DNA of 8,409 nucleotides from Oscillospiraceae bacterium (GTDB lineage: Bacteria; Bacillota; Clostridia; Oscillospirales; Oscillospiraceae), in contig WQVW01000059.1 of the NCBI GenBank assembly GCA_009785655.1, forward strand, positions 1-8,409, written 5' to 3'. Below are positions 1-7,291 of this stretch, one piece after another. The translations under genes and the position numbers were made by a program. The number at the start of each line of letters is the position of its first letter. The stretch's first letter is position 1. The notes under the pieces are model-generated. The model was not told the origin of the DNA and ran no database searches. It saw only the letters and a list, made by a program, of their open reading frames with translations.

Positions 1-155
1 GCAAGGTTGATGTAATTGCGCGTATCTTCCTCCGTGTTCGGGCCGAATGGCATGTAAATCACATTTTCCGTGCAGCTGGCGTAGCTGTGTACATCGGCGA
101 AGTCGTCTTCGGCGAATTTGCGCAGAATCAGGCGAGGTGTTTCAAGCGTTTTCAT
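1..155 (-). CDS. GNAT family N-acetyltransferase, RimJ/RimL-like (N-terminal part only)
   Basis: Only the first 51 codons are in the window; the rest lies beyond position 1. The protein begins MKTLETPRLILRKFAEDDF, the typical opening of RimJ/RimL-type GNAT acetyltransferases (ET-RL-LR followed by an acidic DD), and continues with a segment ending in MPFGPNTEED, as in the region before the second helix of these enzymes. Such proteins move an acetyl group from acetyl-CoA to an amino group on a protein N-terminus, small molecule or antibiotic; the substrate here cannot be told. The ATG (155-153) overlaps the TGA of the DUF169 gene (154-152) as ATGA, so translation is probably coupled. A purine-rich GAGGTG about 10 bases upstream, inside the DUF169 gene, can serve as ribosome binding site. 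The acetyl-CoA binding motif is not visible, so the call rests on the N-terminus alone. Confidence 0.75.
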   Translation of the reverse strand, partial: MKTLETPRLILRKFAEDDFADVHSYASCTENVIYMPFGPNTEEDTRNYINL

Positions 156-952
156 CGATCCCACACCTCACCCTTGTCAAGCCCCCACATGTCGAACAGC
201 TCGTTATAAAACTCCGGGCGCGGGAAGTCGTACACCATGTCCCGCTGATGGTGGGCGTAGCCGGCGCCTCGGTCATAGAATGAACGCAGTCCATCCAAAA
301 GTTCGTCAATCCGCGCACCGGGGACGGAGAAAATAATCTCATCTTCATCCGCCATCGCGCGTTCGTATTCGCCGATGTCCGGCAGCGTTACACGGTACTC
401 GCCGGTCAGAATCGGCGGAACACAGGCGTAGATGCATGAGTCAATGGCGTCCAGCTGAGTCTCCACAAGTCTGCCCATTTTCAACTTTGCCGCCCACACA
501 AGGCTGCGCAGCTGCGCGTTGTTGCAATAGATCAGCAACAGATCCGGCGTGAACTCTGCCGTCTCCAACGGGGCGGAGACGATGCCTGTGTGCTCGCCGA
601 ACGGCAGGCGCGGGAATTTCGCAAAAAAGCCACGTGCCGCGTCCATGTCGGACATGCCAAGAAAGCGGCAGACGACATCAAACGAATCTGTACCCTCTAT
701 GCACTCCACATGACCCAGGCCGATAAGTGGATTCCAGCACCAGTGATCCAACTTGTCCATGTATACAGTCTTTTTATCCCGGCGAGCCATGGCAAACGCC
801 TGACAAAGTGCCATGTGTTTTTTCAAGTCTCGCCTTGGGCATATCGCATGATCGGGGATTTCATCCTCGCTTTTGATAAGCTTTACCGCAATCGGCTCAT
901 GCCGCAGAATCAGCATCTCATGCAAAGCGCGGCTCATCTGGGGATTATTCAT
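152..952 (-). CDS. DUF169 family protein (COG2043), function unknown
   Basis: A 266-residue protein recognised as DUF169 (Pfam PF02596, COG2043) from its overall pattern: RHEPIAVKLI near residues 17-26, a CQAFAMARR segment at 50-58, an APLE...FTPDLLLIYCNNAQ stretch at 127-147, CxxxC at 173-177, and a C-terminal part with GEYR...DEDEIIFSVPGARIDELLDGL. Eight cysteines (38, 50, 72, 84, 95, 143, 173, 177) would allow metal or Fe-S binding, but this is inference; no function is established for the family as far as I know. There is no signal peptide or membrane segment, so it should be cytoplasmic. The ATG lies 4 bases after the TGA of the upstream gene, with no strong ribosome binding site, and the gene end overlaps the next start by 4 bases. 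This packing argues for coupled expression within the GRE operon. Family call fairly sure; role open. Confidence 0.82.
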   Translation of the reverse strand: MNNPQMSRALHEMLILRHEPIAVKLIKSEDEIPDHAICPRRDLKKHMALCQAFAMARRDKKTVYMDKLDHWCWNPLIGLGHVECIEGTDSFDVVCRFLGMSDMDAARGFFAKFPRLPFGEHTGIVSAPLETAEFTPDLLLIYCNNAQLRSLVWAAKLKMGRLVETQLDAIDSCIYACVPPILTGEYRVTLPDIGEYERAMADEDEIIFSVPGARIDELLDGLRSFYDRGAGYAHHQRDMVYDFPRPEFYNELFDMWGLDKGEVWDR

Positions 953-956
953 TGTA

Positions 957-1616
957 TCACGTCTTTCGTTTATTCTTTATGCGTTTTGCAATCCGATAGC
1001 TGTAGTAACCTATCGGTACCACCACAGCAACGCTGACGAAGGAAATAATCATGATCGAAAACAGTGCGCCAGTGCCTTCCGGTGTGTTTTGGTTGCGTTG
1101 TAAAGTAGGCTCAAAGAACGGGGACGCAGAGGGGTCGTTATGCAAATTTCTTAAATTAAGCATGCCGTATCCCGATATATAGACCTCATCAGCCCACTCA
1201 TCCACATGAAATATTCTTTGCAACCGATTGTGAACGATTGTATATCCTGAAGCGGTGAAGCGTTCCGCCGCTTCATCGACCCATTGCATCGTGATTATCT
1301 GAGTGATTTCGGGTCTATGCGTTCCGAAAATGCGGTCAGCCTCCAGACTGCCGGCATTGAGTACAAGACCGTTGGAAAAAGTGAATACAGTCCAGTCCCC
1401 CGGTTGACCGACGAAAAGTTCATTCAGGCGATTGTTGTCAATGTCATGGGTGAAATAGTATCTGCCGCCGGAAGTGACCAAAAATTCACGATAAACCCGA
1501 AAGAGCACCGCCGGCCACACTTGTGAATCATCTGCCTGTGCATCACCGCCAAGGCCGATGATGCCGCCAAAAATCAGCACCGCCGCAAGTAAAGTCGCTG
1601 TTATCCGTTTCCTCAA
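957..1616 (-). CDS. Exported, C-terminally membrane-anchored protein of unknown function
   Basis: 219 residues, not matched to any family I know. Residues 1-28 form a signal peptide: basic MRKR, a hydrophobic core, and an AQA cleavage site before DD. The middle (about 30-180) is a soluble, presumably extracytoplasmic domain. It carries DIDNNRLNELFVG at 58-70, which resembles the Asp/Asn calcium-binding loop of FG-GAP/VCBS or EF-hand-like repeats, but there is only one copy. Residues 184-206 are a membrane helix followed by a basic tail (KRIKNKRKT), giving an outside-facing domain with a short cytoplasmic end. The start is TTG at 1616-1614, since no in-frame ATG precedes the signal peptide; a weak AGG lies 10 bases upstream. 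It sits 39 bases behind the GRE gene and 4 bases before the DUF169 gene, so it is probably co-transcribed. An exported protein between two cytoplasmic ones is unexpected. Confidence 0.75.
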   Translation of the reverse strand: MRKRITATLLAAVLIFGGIIGLGGDAQADDSQVWPAVLFRVYREFLVTSGGRYYFTHDIDNNRLNELFVGQPGDWTVFTFSNGLVLNAGSLEADRIFGTHRPEITQIITMQWVDEAAERFTASGYTIVHNRLQRIFHVDEWADEVYISGYGMLNLRNLHNDPSASPFFEPTLQRNQNTPEGTGALFSIMIISFVSVAVVVPIGYYSYRIAKRIKNKRKT

Positions 1617-1655
1617 TGTCTGGTTACCTAACTTTCTTTAAACTGTCAACCGCCG

Positions 1656-4097
1656 TTACATTGCCAATTCGGTTCTGCGAATCAAGTCTGCCTGCCCGGA
1701 TGGGTGCAGCTCTATAAAATATGATGAGAATCCGGCGACGCGCACAACCAAGTCTTTGTGTTTTTCGGGGTTCTTCTGCGCGTCCCGCAGTGTGTCAGTG
1801 CTGATGACATTCAGCTGCAATTCCATGCCACCCAGCGCGAAGTATGTCTTCATCAACTCCGAAAGTTTCACCCAGCCGTCTTTGCCTGAAAGTGCTGACG
1901 GGTGGAATTTTAGATTCATCAGTGTGCCGTTGCCGAAATCCGATTGATCGATTGCCGCGACGGAGCGGATAACAGCGGTCGGTCCGTTTTTGTCGTATCC
2001 TTGCGGTGCGGCGATACCGTCGGCCAGCGGTTCGCCCGCACGGCGTCCATCCGGCGTTGCGCCGGTGACAGAGCCAAACGCCACGTTGGTCGTGACAGGA
2101 TACAACCCGGCGCTGTAACGCCCCCGCGGGCCTGTCAGCTTGTCACTGGCGTCAGAATAGCTTTTGGCGGCGAACGTCACATACTCGTCACACTCGGGCA
2201 AGCCGTTGCCAAAGTGTGGTGCTTCATTGAGGATATACGTATGCAAATCCTCAAAACCTTCCCAATCATTCATGATTGCGTCATACATCTCACGCGTGGT
2301 GCAGATTTTTTTGTCGAAGCAACAGTGTTGTATCATATTCAAGCTGTCGGCCACATTGCCGATGCCGATGCCGGCACTGCCGGTGGAGTTATATTTTGCG
2401 CCGCCGTCCATAACATCCGCGCCGTTTTCCATACAGCCCGCCATCGTTGCAGAGACAAGCGGCTGCGGCAGAATTTTGCGGGCGACATACTCAAAGGAAT
2501 TAATGTTCATGGCGTGCCACCGGACAAAGCATTCAATCTGCGCTTGATACGCTGCCTGCACTTCGTCTATGCTGTTCATGTTGTACAGATACCCGGTGGC
2601 GAGGCCGACCCTTGTGTTCGGCGTCCCTTCCGGGGCGGGGAGGAAGCCGTTGATCATCGGCCGTACGTTATATCCGTCGTTGATGGCAAGCAGCAATGCT
2701 TTTGCCATGTTCAGGAAGCTCTCCGTCCCAACGCCGCCGCAAGCCGGCCATTCCGTGCCGCATCCGGCAGGCTCAACACAGCCGATCAGGCAATAATCCC
2801 GCGCGTCTTCCAGTGATAATCCGCGGTTCATCAAAACCGGGATAATCAGCTCGTCGTTTTCAAACGACGGCACGCCGCCGGCGAGTTTTGTCGTTTCAAT
2901 TGCCGCTTCCCACAGCTCCGGCGGGGTGTTTTTATGAATCCGCAACGCTTGCGGCGGGTCATGCAGCAGCAGCCGACCGGCGGCTTGCAGCATCATGAAC
3001 GTCACGGCATTCGTCGCGTCATTGCCATTTTTATCGATGCCGCCCAGTGTCATCAGCTGGCCTGATGTGTATCCGGGGGCGGACATTGTCGCACCATAGC
3101 TCCACGGCTTATTCATCTCCGCGACTTTCAGATAAAACAGATCCATCAGCTCCTGGGCATATTCCGGCGTTATCCGCCCGGCGGCGACGTCCGCGTCATA
3201 GAAATCGCCCAGATATTGATCCACACGGCCGAAGCTCATCCCGTGCATATTTGCGTCTAAGCATAGCGCGGTTTGATACAGGAACAGGGCTTGGACGGCA
3301 TCATGAAAATTTCTGGCTGGGTTTTCTATCGTCCAATGCAGGCACTCTGCCATCGCCAGAAGCTCTTCTTTCCGGACAGGATTCTTCTCAACAGCTGCTT
3401 TTTCCTCGGCGAGACTTGCGTAACGCTTCGCGTAGATGATCATCGCATCACTGACAATTGCCACAGCGCGGTAGAAGTTGTATTGATCTATGGTATCTCC
3501 GGGCAGTGCCGCGTCCAACAGTTCTTGAATCTTCGCCTCAGCCTCCGCCTTAATTGCCGCAAAGCCTTTCCTGATCGCGGTATCATACCCGGTGCAGAAA
3601 TGTCCGACCGGGGCTTGCGCCTGATTCGATGGCCCGAACGTAGTCACGCCATTTCCGGCGATAGGCTTATATTCGTCCAAAACCTGTGCATCTGTCTTCG
3701 CGCTCATACACTCGCCCATCCAGAAATCCACCGTGGCAAGGATGTAATTTCTGTCATCCTCCGCGAGAATATACGGATCTATCTCCCGCGTGGAGATATA
3801 GCGGCTTTCCACTTCTTCTTTCAGCCATCTTACAGAATTTTCAGGATACAACGCGCACGCACGGTATTTCCCAGATTGCCCGCCGACAATCACCTCGCCG
3901 TCATCAATTCTGACCGGTATATGAGACAAAATGTTGTGCAGATTTTTCGCGCGCTTTAACGTACCGGTCATGTCCGGGTTGTGCATGTAAAACTCGGTAA
4001 TCAGCCTGTACCGTGCCGTACAGATTTCCGGCTGTGCGTCACGGTATTTTTCGCGCATTTTCTGTACGCGTTCAGTGATCGGACTTAGTTTATACAT
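1656..4097 (-). CDS. Glycyl radical enzyme (pyruvate formate-lyase family), dehydratase/decarboxylase/C-N lyase type
   Basis: 813 residues, the usual size for glycyl radical dehydratases and lyases. The N-terminal PFL domain contains GHFCTGYDTAIRKG (165-178) and PSFENDELI (410-418). The active-site loop is IGCVEP, with Cys440 as the thiyl radical residue and Glu442 as the acid/base residue of the CxE subgroup (glycerol/propanediol dehydratase, choline TMA-lyase, hydroxyproline dehydratase, arylacetate decarboxylases), unlike the CC pair of true pyruvate formate-lyase. GATPDGRRAGEPLADG (679-694) is a family hallmark. The C-terminal glycyl radical motif is RVAGFSSYF, with Gly789 as radical site. 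It must be activated by a radical-SAM enzyme, which is not in the window. The loop after Glu442 carries two more cysteines (446, 453), which I do not recall from the characterised subtypes, so the substrate is left open. The start has a strong GGAGG 8 bases upstream. An MFS transporter is divergent. Confidence 0.93.
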   Translation of the reverse strand: MYKLSPITERVQKMREKYRDAQPEICTARYRLITEFYMHNPDMTGTLKRAKNLHNILSHIPVRIDDGEVIVGGQSGKYRACALYPENSVRWLKEEVESRYISTREIDPYILAEDDRNYILATVDFWMGECMSAKTDAQVLDEYKPIAGNGVTTFGPSNQAQAPVGHFCTGYDTAIRKGFAAIKAEAEAKIQELLDAALPGDTIDQYNFYRAVAIVSDAMIIYAKRYASLAEEKAAVEKNPVRKEELLAMAECLHWTIENPARNFHDAVQALFLYQTALCLDANMHGMSFGRVDQYLGDFYDADVAAGRITPEYAQELMDLFYLKVAEMNKPWSYGATMSAPGYTSGQLMTLGGIDKNGNDATNAVTFMMLQAAGRLLLHDPPQALRIHKNTPPELWEAAIETTKLAGGVPSFENDELIIPVLMNRGLSLEDARDYCLIGCVEPAGCGTEWPACGGVGTESFLNMAKALLLAINDGYNVRPMINGFLPAPEGTPNTRVGLATGYLYNMNSIDEVQAAYQAQIECFVRWHAMNINSFEYVARKILPQPLVSATMAGCMENGADVMDGGAKYNSTGSAGIGIGNVADSLNMIQHCCFDKKICTTREMYDAIMNDWEGFEDLHTYILNEAPHFGNGLPECDEYVTFAAKSYSDASDKLTGPRGRYSAGLYPVTTNVAFGSVTGATPDGRRAGEPLADGIAAPQGYDKNGPTAVIRSVAAIDQSDFGNGTLMNLKFHPSALSGKDGWVKLSELMKTYFALGGMELQLNVISTDTLRDAQKNPEKHKDLVVRVAGFSSYFIELHPSGQADLIRRTELAM

Positions 4098-4105
4098 TGT
4101 ATTTT

Positions 4106-4116
4106 CCTCCTTTTTT
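4106..4116 (-). promoter_or_regulatory. Strong ribosome binding site of the GRE gene
   Basis: On the minus strand AAAAAAGGAGG ends 8 bases before the ATG at 4097-4095. This near-consensus Shine-Dalgarno fixes the start and points to high translation. Confidence 0.85.
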
Positions 4117-4140
4117 GCGAACCGTTATCATTTTTATTCA

Positions 4141-4169
4141 ATTTTACCACATCCCCGTTGGCACATCAA
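4141..4169 (-). promoter_or_regulatory. Candidate sigma-A promoter of the GRE operon
   Basis: On the minus strand, TTGATG (4169-4164, 4 of 6 to the -35 consensus) is followed after exactly 17 bases by TAAAAT (4146-4141, 5 of 6 to the -10 consensus). The expected start of transcription would be about 35-40 bases before the GRE start codon. Found by eye; no operator was recognised around it. Confidence 0.42.
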
Positions 4170-4189
4170 CTCACTTTAAATAAATCCTA

Positions 4190-4218
4190 TTGCAAAAAGC
4201 TTGAGAATAAAATAGAAT
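4190..4218 (+). promoter_or_regulatory. Candidate sigma-A promoter of the MFS-trmB-ogg operon
   Basis: TTGCAA (4190-4195, 4 of 6) and TAGAAT (4213-4218, 5 of 6) are separated by 17 bases and lie 45 bases before the ATG. The -35 box is 20 bases from that of the opposing candidate promoter, so one regulator bound between them could control both directions. The flanking sequence is AT-rich, so chance matches are possible. Confidence 0.42.
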
Positions 4219-4262
4219 ATACTAACACACGGATATATTATGAGAATCAAAGGAGCATTTAT

Positions 4263-5468
4263 ATGACGGAGATAGATGCGGAGAAACAGAAAAATTCAAG
4301 GGCGTTGATGTGGACCATTCTGCTGATCGCCCTTGTGCAAATGGCGCAGCCGGCCATCACACCGGGGATTGATCAGATAGCGACTGATGTTTTCCCCGAA
4401 TGGTCGTTGCAGACAATTCAGACAGTGATGTCACTGCCTAGTGTCATGTCAATTTTTGCCGGAGTAATCACGGCAATCTTAGTCGGTTTCGGCTTGGCGA
4501 CGAAAAAGGCATTGGTGGTTTTCGGTCTCGCGCTGATGGTAGTGACTGGAATTGCCGCGTTTGTTTTGAACACACGATTCTGGCAGCTGATTGTGCTGAA
4601 CTTAATACTGGGTGCCGGATTCGGTACGTTTATCCCACATGCGCAGAGCATCGTGTTCGACAGCTTTGATGAAAAAATGCGGCAGTTTATTTCAGGTGTG
4701 CAGTTCTCGTTCATCAATGGCGGCGGGATTATCATGAGTGTTGTCGGCGGATTCTTGGCCACCATTGTATGGTATGGCGGATACCTTGTGATGCTGATGG
4801 CGTTGCCTGTCCTGATTGTCGCGTGGATTGTCATCCCTAAAGGCGAGAGAATTAGGCCGCGCTCTTCCGGCAGCAAAGGTGCGAAATTGCCGAAAGATGT
4901 GTACTATCACGCGGTTTTAGTGTTTTTGTTTATCATGCTGCACAACGTAGGCCCTATTAATCTCTCCACGCATATCATCAATGGGAACATGGGAGACACC
5001 GCGACAACAGGGATTGCCACCGCGCTGATGATGATCGGCGGTGTTGTCAGTGGGATGCTTTTCCCCAAATTATCGACGGTCTTTCGGGATAACATTTTCC
5101 CGATTGCGTTCGTACTGCAATTTATCGCGTTTTCGATGCTTAATCTATTCTCATACTCGCTCTCAATGACGCTGGCGGCAATGTTTATTTCCGGCACGTC
5201 TACAAGCCTTTTTATACCCCGGTGCATTTTTAATGTATCGAACTTGACGGAACCGTCCAATTCGGCGACGGCCAGTACGCTTATATCCAGCGTTGCCGCA
5301 GGCAGCGGCGGATTTTTGTCGCCGGTGATTATCACAAACTTGACACTTGCTTTCGGCGGGGATTCCACCAGGTTCAGGTATCAGTTCACAGCCATTGTGT
5401 GCCTGATACTCGCGGGGCTTCTGCTTATGAACAATATACGCAGACAAAGGAAAACAGTGCCGGCATGA
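4263..5468 (+). CDS. MFS transporter (12 membrane segments)
   Basis: 401 residues with about twelve hydrophobic segments (roughly 16-34, 53-78, 83-101, 107-126, 145-165, 168-192, 216-233, 248-270, 277-298, 301-319, 335-360, 371-390) and a basic cytoplasmic loop at 193-214 between the two halves, the Major Facilitator Superfamily layout. The loop between helices 2 and 3 (GFGLATKKALVVFG) is a degenerate form of MFS motif A, lacking the usual Asp. The start is ATG 4263, preceded by AAAGGAG; an in-frame ATG at 4158 would add 35 hydrophilic residues, lacks a ribosome binding site and would cover the candidate promoter, so it was not used. The gene is divergent from the GRE gene, and its TGA overlaps the trmB ATG. 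A plausible role is import of the GRE substrate or export of its product; this is inference from position only. Confidence 0.88.
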   Translation: MTEIDAEKQKNSRALMWTILLIALVQMAQPAITPGIDQIATDVFPEWSLQTIQTVMSLPSVMSIFAGVITAILVGFGLATKKALVVFGLALMVVTGIAAFVLNTRFWQLIVLNLILGAGFGTFIPHAQSIVFDSFDEKMRQFISGVQFSFINGGGIIMSVVGGFLATIVWYGGYLVMLMALPVLIVAWIVIPKGERIRPRSSGSKGAKLPKDVYYHAVLVFLFIMLHNVGPINLSTHIINGNMGDTATTGIATALMMIGGVVSGMLFPKLSTVFRDNIFPIAFVLQFIAFSMLNLFSYSLSMTLAAMFISGTSTSLFIPRCIFNVSNLTEPSNSATASTLISSVAAGSGGFLSPVIITNLTLAFGGDSTRFRYQFTAIVCLILAGLLLMNNIRRQRKTVPA

Positions 5469-6100
5469 GAATGAGAAGAAAACCAAACCTGGACTCCCGT
5501 ATCGAAAAATGCGCACACCTGTTGATCACAGTACCGCAAGATATGCGGGGCAGATGGTTAGAAACATTTCCGCATAACGAGTTGCACATTGAACTCGGCT
5601 GCGGTAAGGGCAGGTTCACAGCAGAAACTGCCCAGATGAATCCAGAGGCGCTGCTGCTGGCGTTGGAAAAACTGGACAACGTCATGGTGATTGCGTTAGA
5701 ACGTGCCGATTCCGCTGGCATTGACAACGTGCGGTTTATACATGCGTTTGCAGACTATTTGCCGGAATATGTCGCGCCTGGTGAGGTGAATCGAATCTAC
5801 ATAAACTTCCCCGATCCATGGCCGTCGAATGGGCATGTAAAACGCAGACTCACGCACCGCCGATTTTTGGAGATGTATAAACAAGCACTCGTGCCGGGCG
5901 GGGAGATCCACTTTAAGACGGATAATCTGCCGCTGTTTGAATTTTCGCTCAACGAGTTTGAGCAGAGCGGACTTACGCGGATTGCGGTCACGCGGAATTT
6001 GCACGAGCATGGCCCAGTCGGCGTGATGACCGATTATGAGTTGAAATTTCACAATCAGGGGATGCCAATATGCCATGCAATATATAGAACACAGGGATAA
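5465..6100 (+). CDS. trmB: tRNA (guanine-N7-)-methyltransferase TrmB
   Basis: 211 residues, normal length for TrmB, which uses S-adenosylmethionine to make 7-methylguanosine at position 46 of the tRNA variable loop. Visible marks are the SAM-binding motif HIELGCGKGRF (41-51), the TrmB signature INFPDPWPSNGHVKRRL (113-129, usually FPDPWPKKRHHKRRL), HFKTDN..LFEFSL (149-162) and a C-terminal TDYELKF (189-195). The N-terminus MRMRRKPN matches the family's basic start. The ATG at 5465 overlaps the MFS stop codon as ATGA, with no clear separate ribosome binding site, so coupling to the transporter is likely. The 3' end overlaps the glycosylase gene by 26 bases. All key motifs are intact, so the enzyme should be active. 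It is a housekeeping gene with no evident functional link to the transporter. Confidence 0.96.
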   Translation: MRMRRKPNLDSRIEKCAHLLITVPQDMRGRWLETFPHNELHIELGCGKGRFTAETAQMNPEALLLALEKLDNVMVIALERADSAGIDNVRFIHAFADYLPEYVAPGEVNRIYINFPDPWPSNGHVKRRLTHRRFLEMYKQALVPGGEIHFKTDNLPLFEFSLNEFEQSGLTRIAVTRNLHEHGPVGVMTDYELKFHNQGMPICHAIYRTQG

Positions 6101-6920
6101 AGGCGAGGTTGAAATTCAAGGTGTGCCGGACTTTGATCTTGTCAGGATATTTGAATGCGGCCAATGCTTCCGGTGGGATGCAGCGCCGAATGGGGATTAC
6201 ACCGGTGTCGCCATGGGTCGCGCGGCGAGGCTGCGCAAATCCGGAGAGAGCGTTTTCATATCTGGGACGCTGGCGGAGTTTGAATCTGTCTGGCGGGAAT
6301 ATTTTGACTTAGACCGCGATTATGCTGCGATTCGGGGAAGTCTTGGCGTGGATGATTTCATGCGGCAAGCCTGCGACTTCGGTGCTGGTATACGCATTTT
6401 GCGGCAGGATAAGTGGGAGGCACTGTGTTCGTTCATCATTTCGCAGTGCAACAATATTCCACGTATAAAGCAGATTGTGGGCAAATTCTGTGAACTTTAT
6501 GGAGAACCGTTTGAGTTCGAGGGAGGCATACGCCATACGTTTCCATCGCCTGAGCGGATTGCAGGTCTCACGCTTGAAGACTTGGCTCCAATCAAATGCG
6601 GCTACCGCGCCGGATACATCATCGGTGCGGCGAAAGCTGTTGTGGATGGAACGCTTGACCTTGAAGCATTGTCACGGATATCCCCTGAAAACGCGCGTTC
6701 AGAATTGAAAAAGCTCTACGGCGTGGGCGATAAAGTCGCAGACTGCGCGGTGTTATTCGGACTGCATATGCTGGACGCGTTTCCGCAGGATGTATGGATA
6801 AAACGCGCGGTCGCTGAAATTTACGGCAAAGGTTTTGATCCAGGGATATTTTCCCCACACGCCGGAATTGCCCAGCAGTACATATTTTACTATACCAGGA
6901 GCATGGCGAGAGATGTGTAG
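6075..6920 (+). CDS. ogg: 8-oxoguanine DNA glycosylase, OGG1 type
   Basis: 281 residues. The N-terminal OGG domain shows IFECGQCFRW (25-34), matching the GQ-FRW motif of OGG1. The helical glycosylase core follows with DKWEALCSFIISQCNNIPRI (112-131). The helix-hairpin-helix motif LYGVGDKVADCAVLFGL (214-230) contains the Schiff-base lysine Lys220 (equivalent to Lys249 of human OGG1), and FPQDVW has Asp239 (equivalent to Asp268). The enzyme removes 8-oxoguanine opposite C and can nick the strand by its AP-lyase activity. The ATG at 6075 lies within the end of trmB (26-base overlap), with AGGGG about 13 bases upstream. Bacteria more often use MutM (Fpg) for this task; OGG1-type enzymes are known from clostridia and archaea. 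The N-terminal OGG domain and the intact Lys/Asp pair make OGG1 the better call than AlkA, which lacks the lysine. Confidence 0.92.
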   Translation: MQYIEHRDKGEVEIQGVPDFDLVRIFECGQCFRWDAAPNGDYTGVAMGRAARLRKSGESVFISGTLAEFESVWREYFDLDRDYAAIRGSLGVDDFMRQACDFGAGIRILRQDKWEALCSFIISQCNNIPRIKQIVGKFCELYGEPFEFEGGIRHTFPSPERIAGLTLEDLAPIKCGYRAGYIIGAAKAVVDGTLDLEALSRISPENARSELKKLYGVGDKVADCAVLFGLHMLDAFPQDVWIKRAVAEIYGKGFDPGIFSPHAGIAQQYIFYYTRSMARDV

Positions 6921-6955
6921 ATATTTTATGTTTTTGACAGGAGTGAATTTAAAAC

Positions 6956-7291
6956 ATGAGTCAAAAAGAGCTAGCGAAACAAGAGATGGCACGCTGGTTG
7001 TCGCATCCATCGGAATTAGGAAAAAAGCCTGCCAAAATCGAATGCACATGTGAATTTGACTATTTGGGCTTGAAATATTATATTTTCAAATTCAAAAAGG
7101 GATTGTTTGATTCTAAATGGATGTTGGGCGTGTGCGGTGGATATGAGGGAAATGAAACGGAACATTGCGGTCATATTTTCAGTGAGTTTAAAGACTATAA
7201 CTCCTTAAACGAAAAAGAGGACGCTGTTAAAATTATCGAAATGATACGACAATACTGGATGCAGCGAGCCAAAGAGTTTGAGAATCAATAA
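6956..7291 (+). CDS. Small conserved-looking protein of unknown function
   Basis: 111 residues, cytoplasmic, with no signal peptide or membrane segment. I do not know a function. An N-terminal helix leads to WLSHPSELGKKPAKIEC (14-30), then a beta-rich part (FDYLGLKYYIFKFKKG, KWMLGVCGGYEG), a polar EHCGHIFSEFKDYN (69-82), and a C-terminal helix with MIRQYW (96-101). Four cysteines (30, 32, 60, 71) and His70/His73 could bind metal, but no standard spacing is seen. The alternating pattern looks like a compact alpha/beta fold rather than junk, and I have the impression of similar short proteins in other Firmicutes. The ribosome binding site AGGAGTG lies 10 bases before the ATG. It starts 35 bases after the glycosylase gene in the same direction and may share its transcript. 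Its codons are AT-richer than those of the genes before it. Confidence 0.72.
   Translation: MSQKELAKQEMARWLSHPSELGKKPAKIECTCEFDYLGLKYYIFKFKKGLFDSKWMLGVCGGYEGNETEHCGHIFSEFKDYNSLNEKEDAVKIIEMIRQYWMQRAKEFENQ

Noticed and set aside
590..1036. Open frame of 148 codons on the plus strand
   Set aside because: Opposite to the DUF169 gene, which has clear family motifs; no ribosome binding site seen.
1644..1649. Perfect TTGACA on the minus strand between the GRE gene and the exported protein gene, as a possible internal promoter
   Set aside because: At 17 bases it faces TAACCA, only 2 of 6 to the -10 consensus, and nothing better is at 15-18 bases.
1944..2816. Long open frame of 290 codons on the plus strand
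   Set aside because: Lies wholly within the GRE gene in the opposite direction; its translation has no recognisable motif and it is best explained as a codon-usage shadow.
4158..4262. 35-codon N-terminal extension of the MFS transporter
   Set aside because: The extension is hydrophilic, spans the candidate promoter, and the AAAGGAG before 4263 fits the shorter form.
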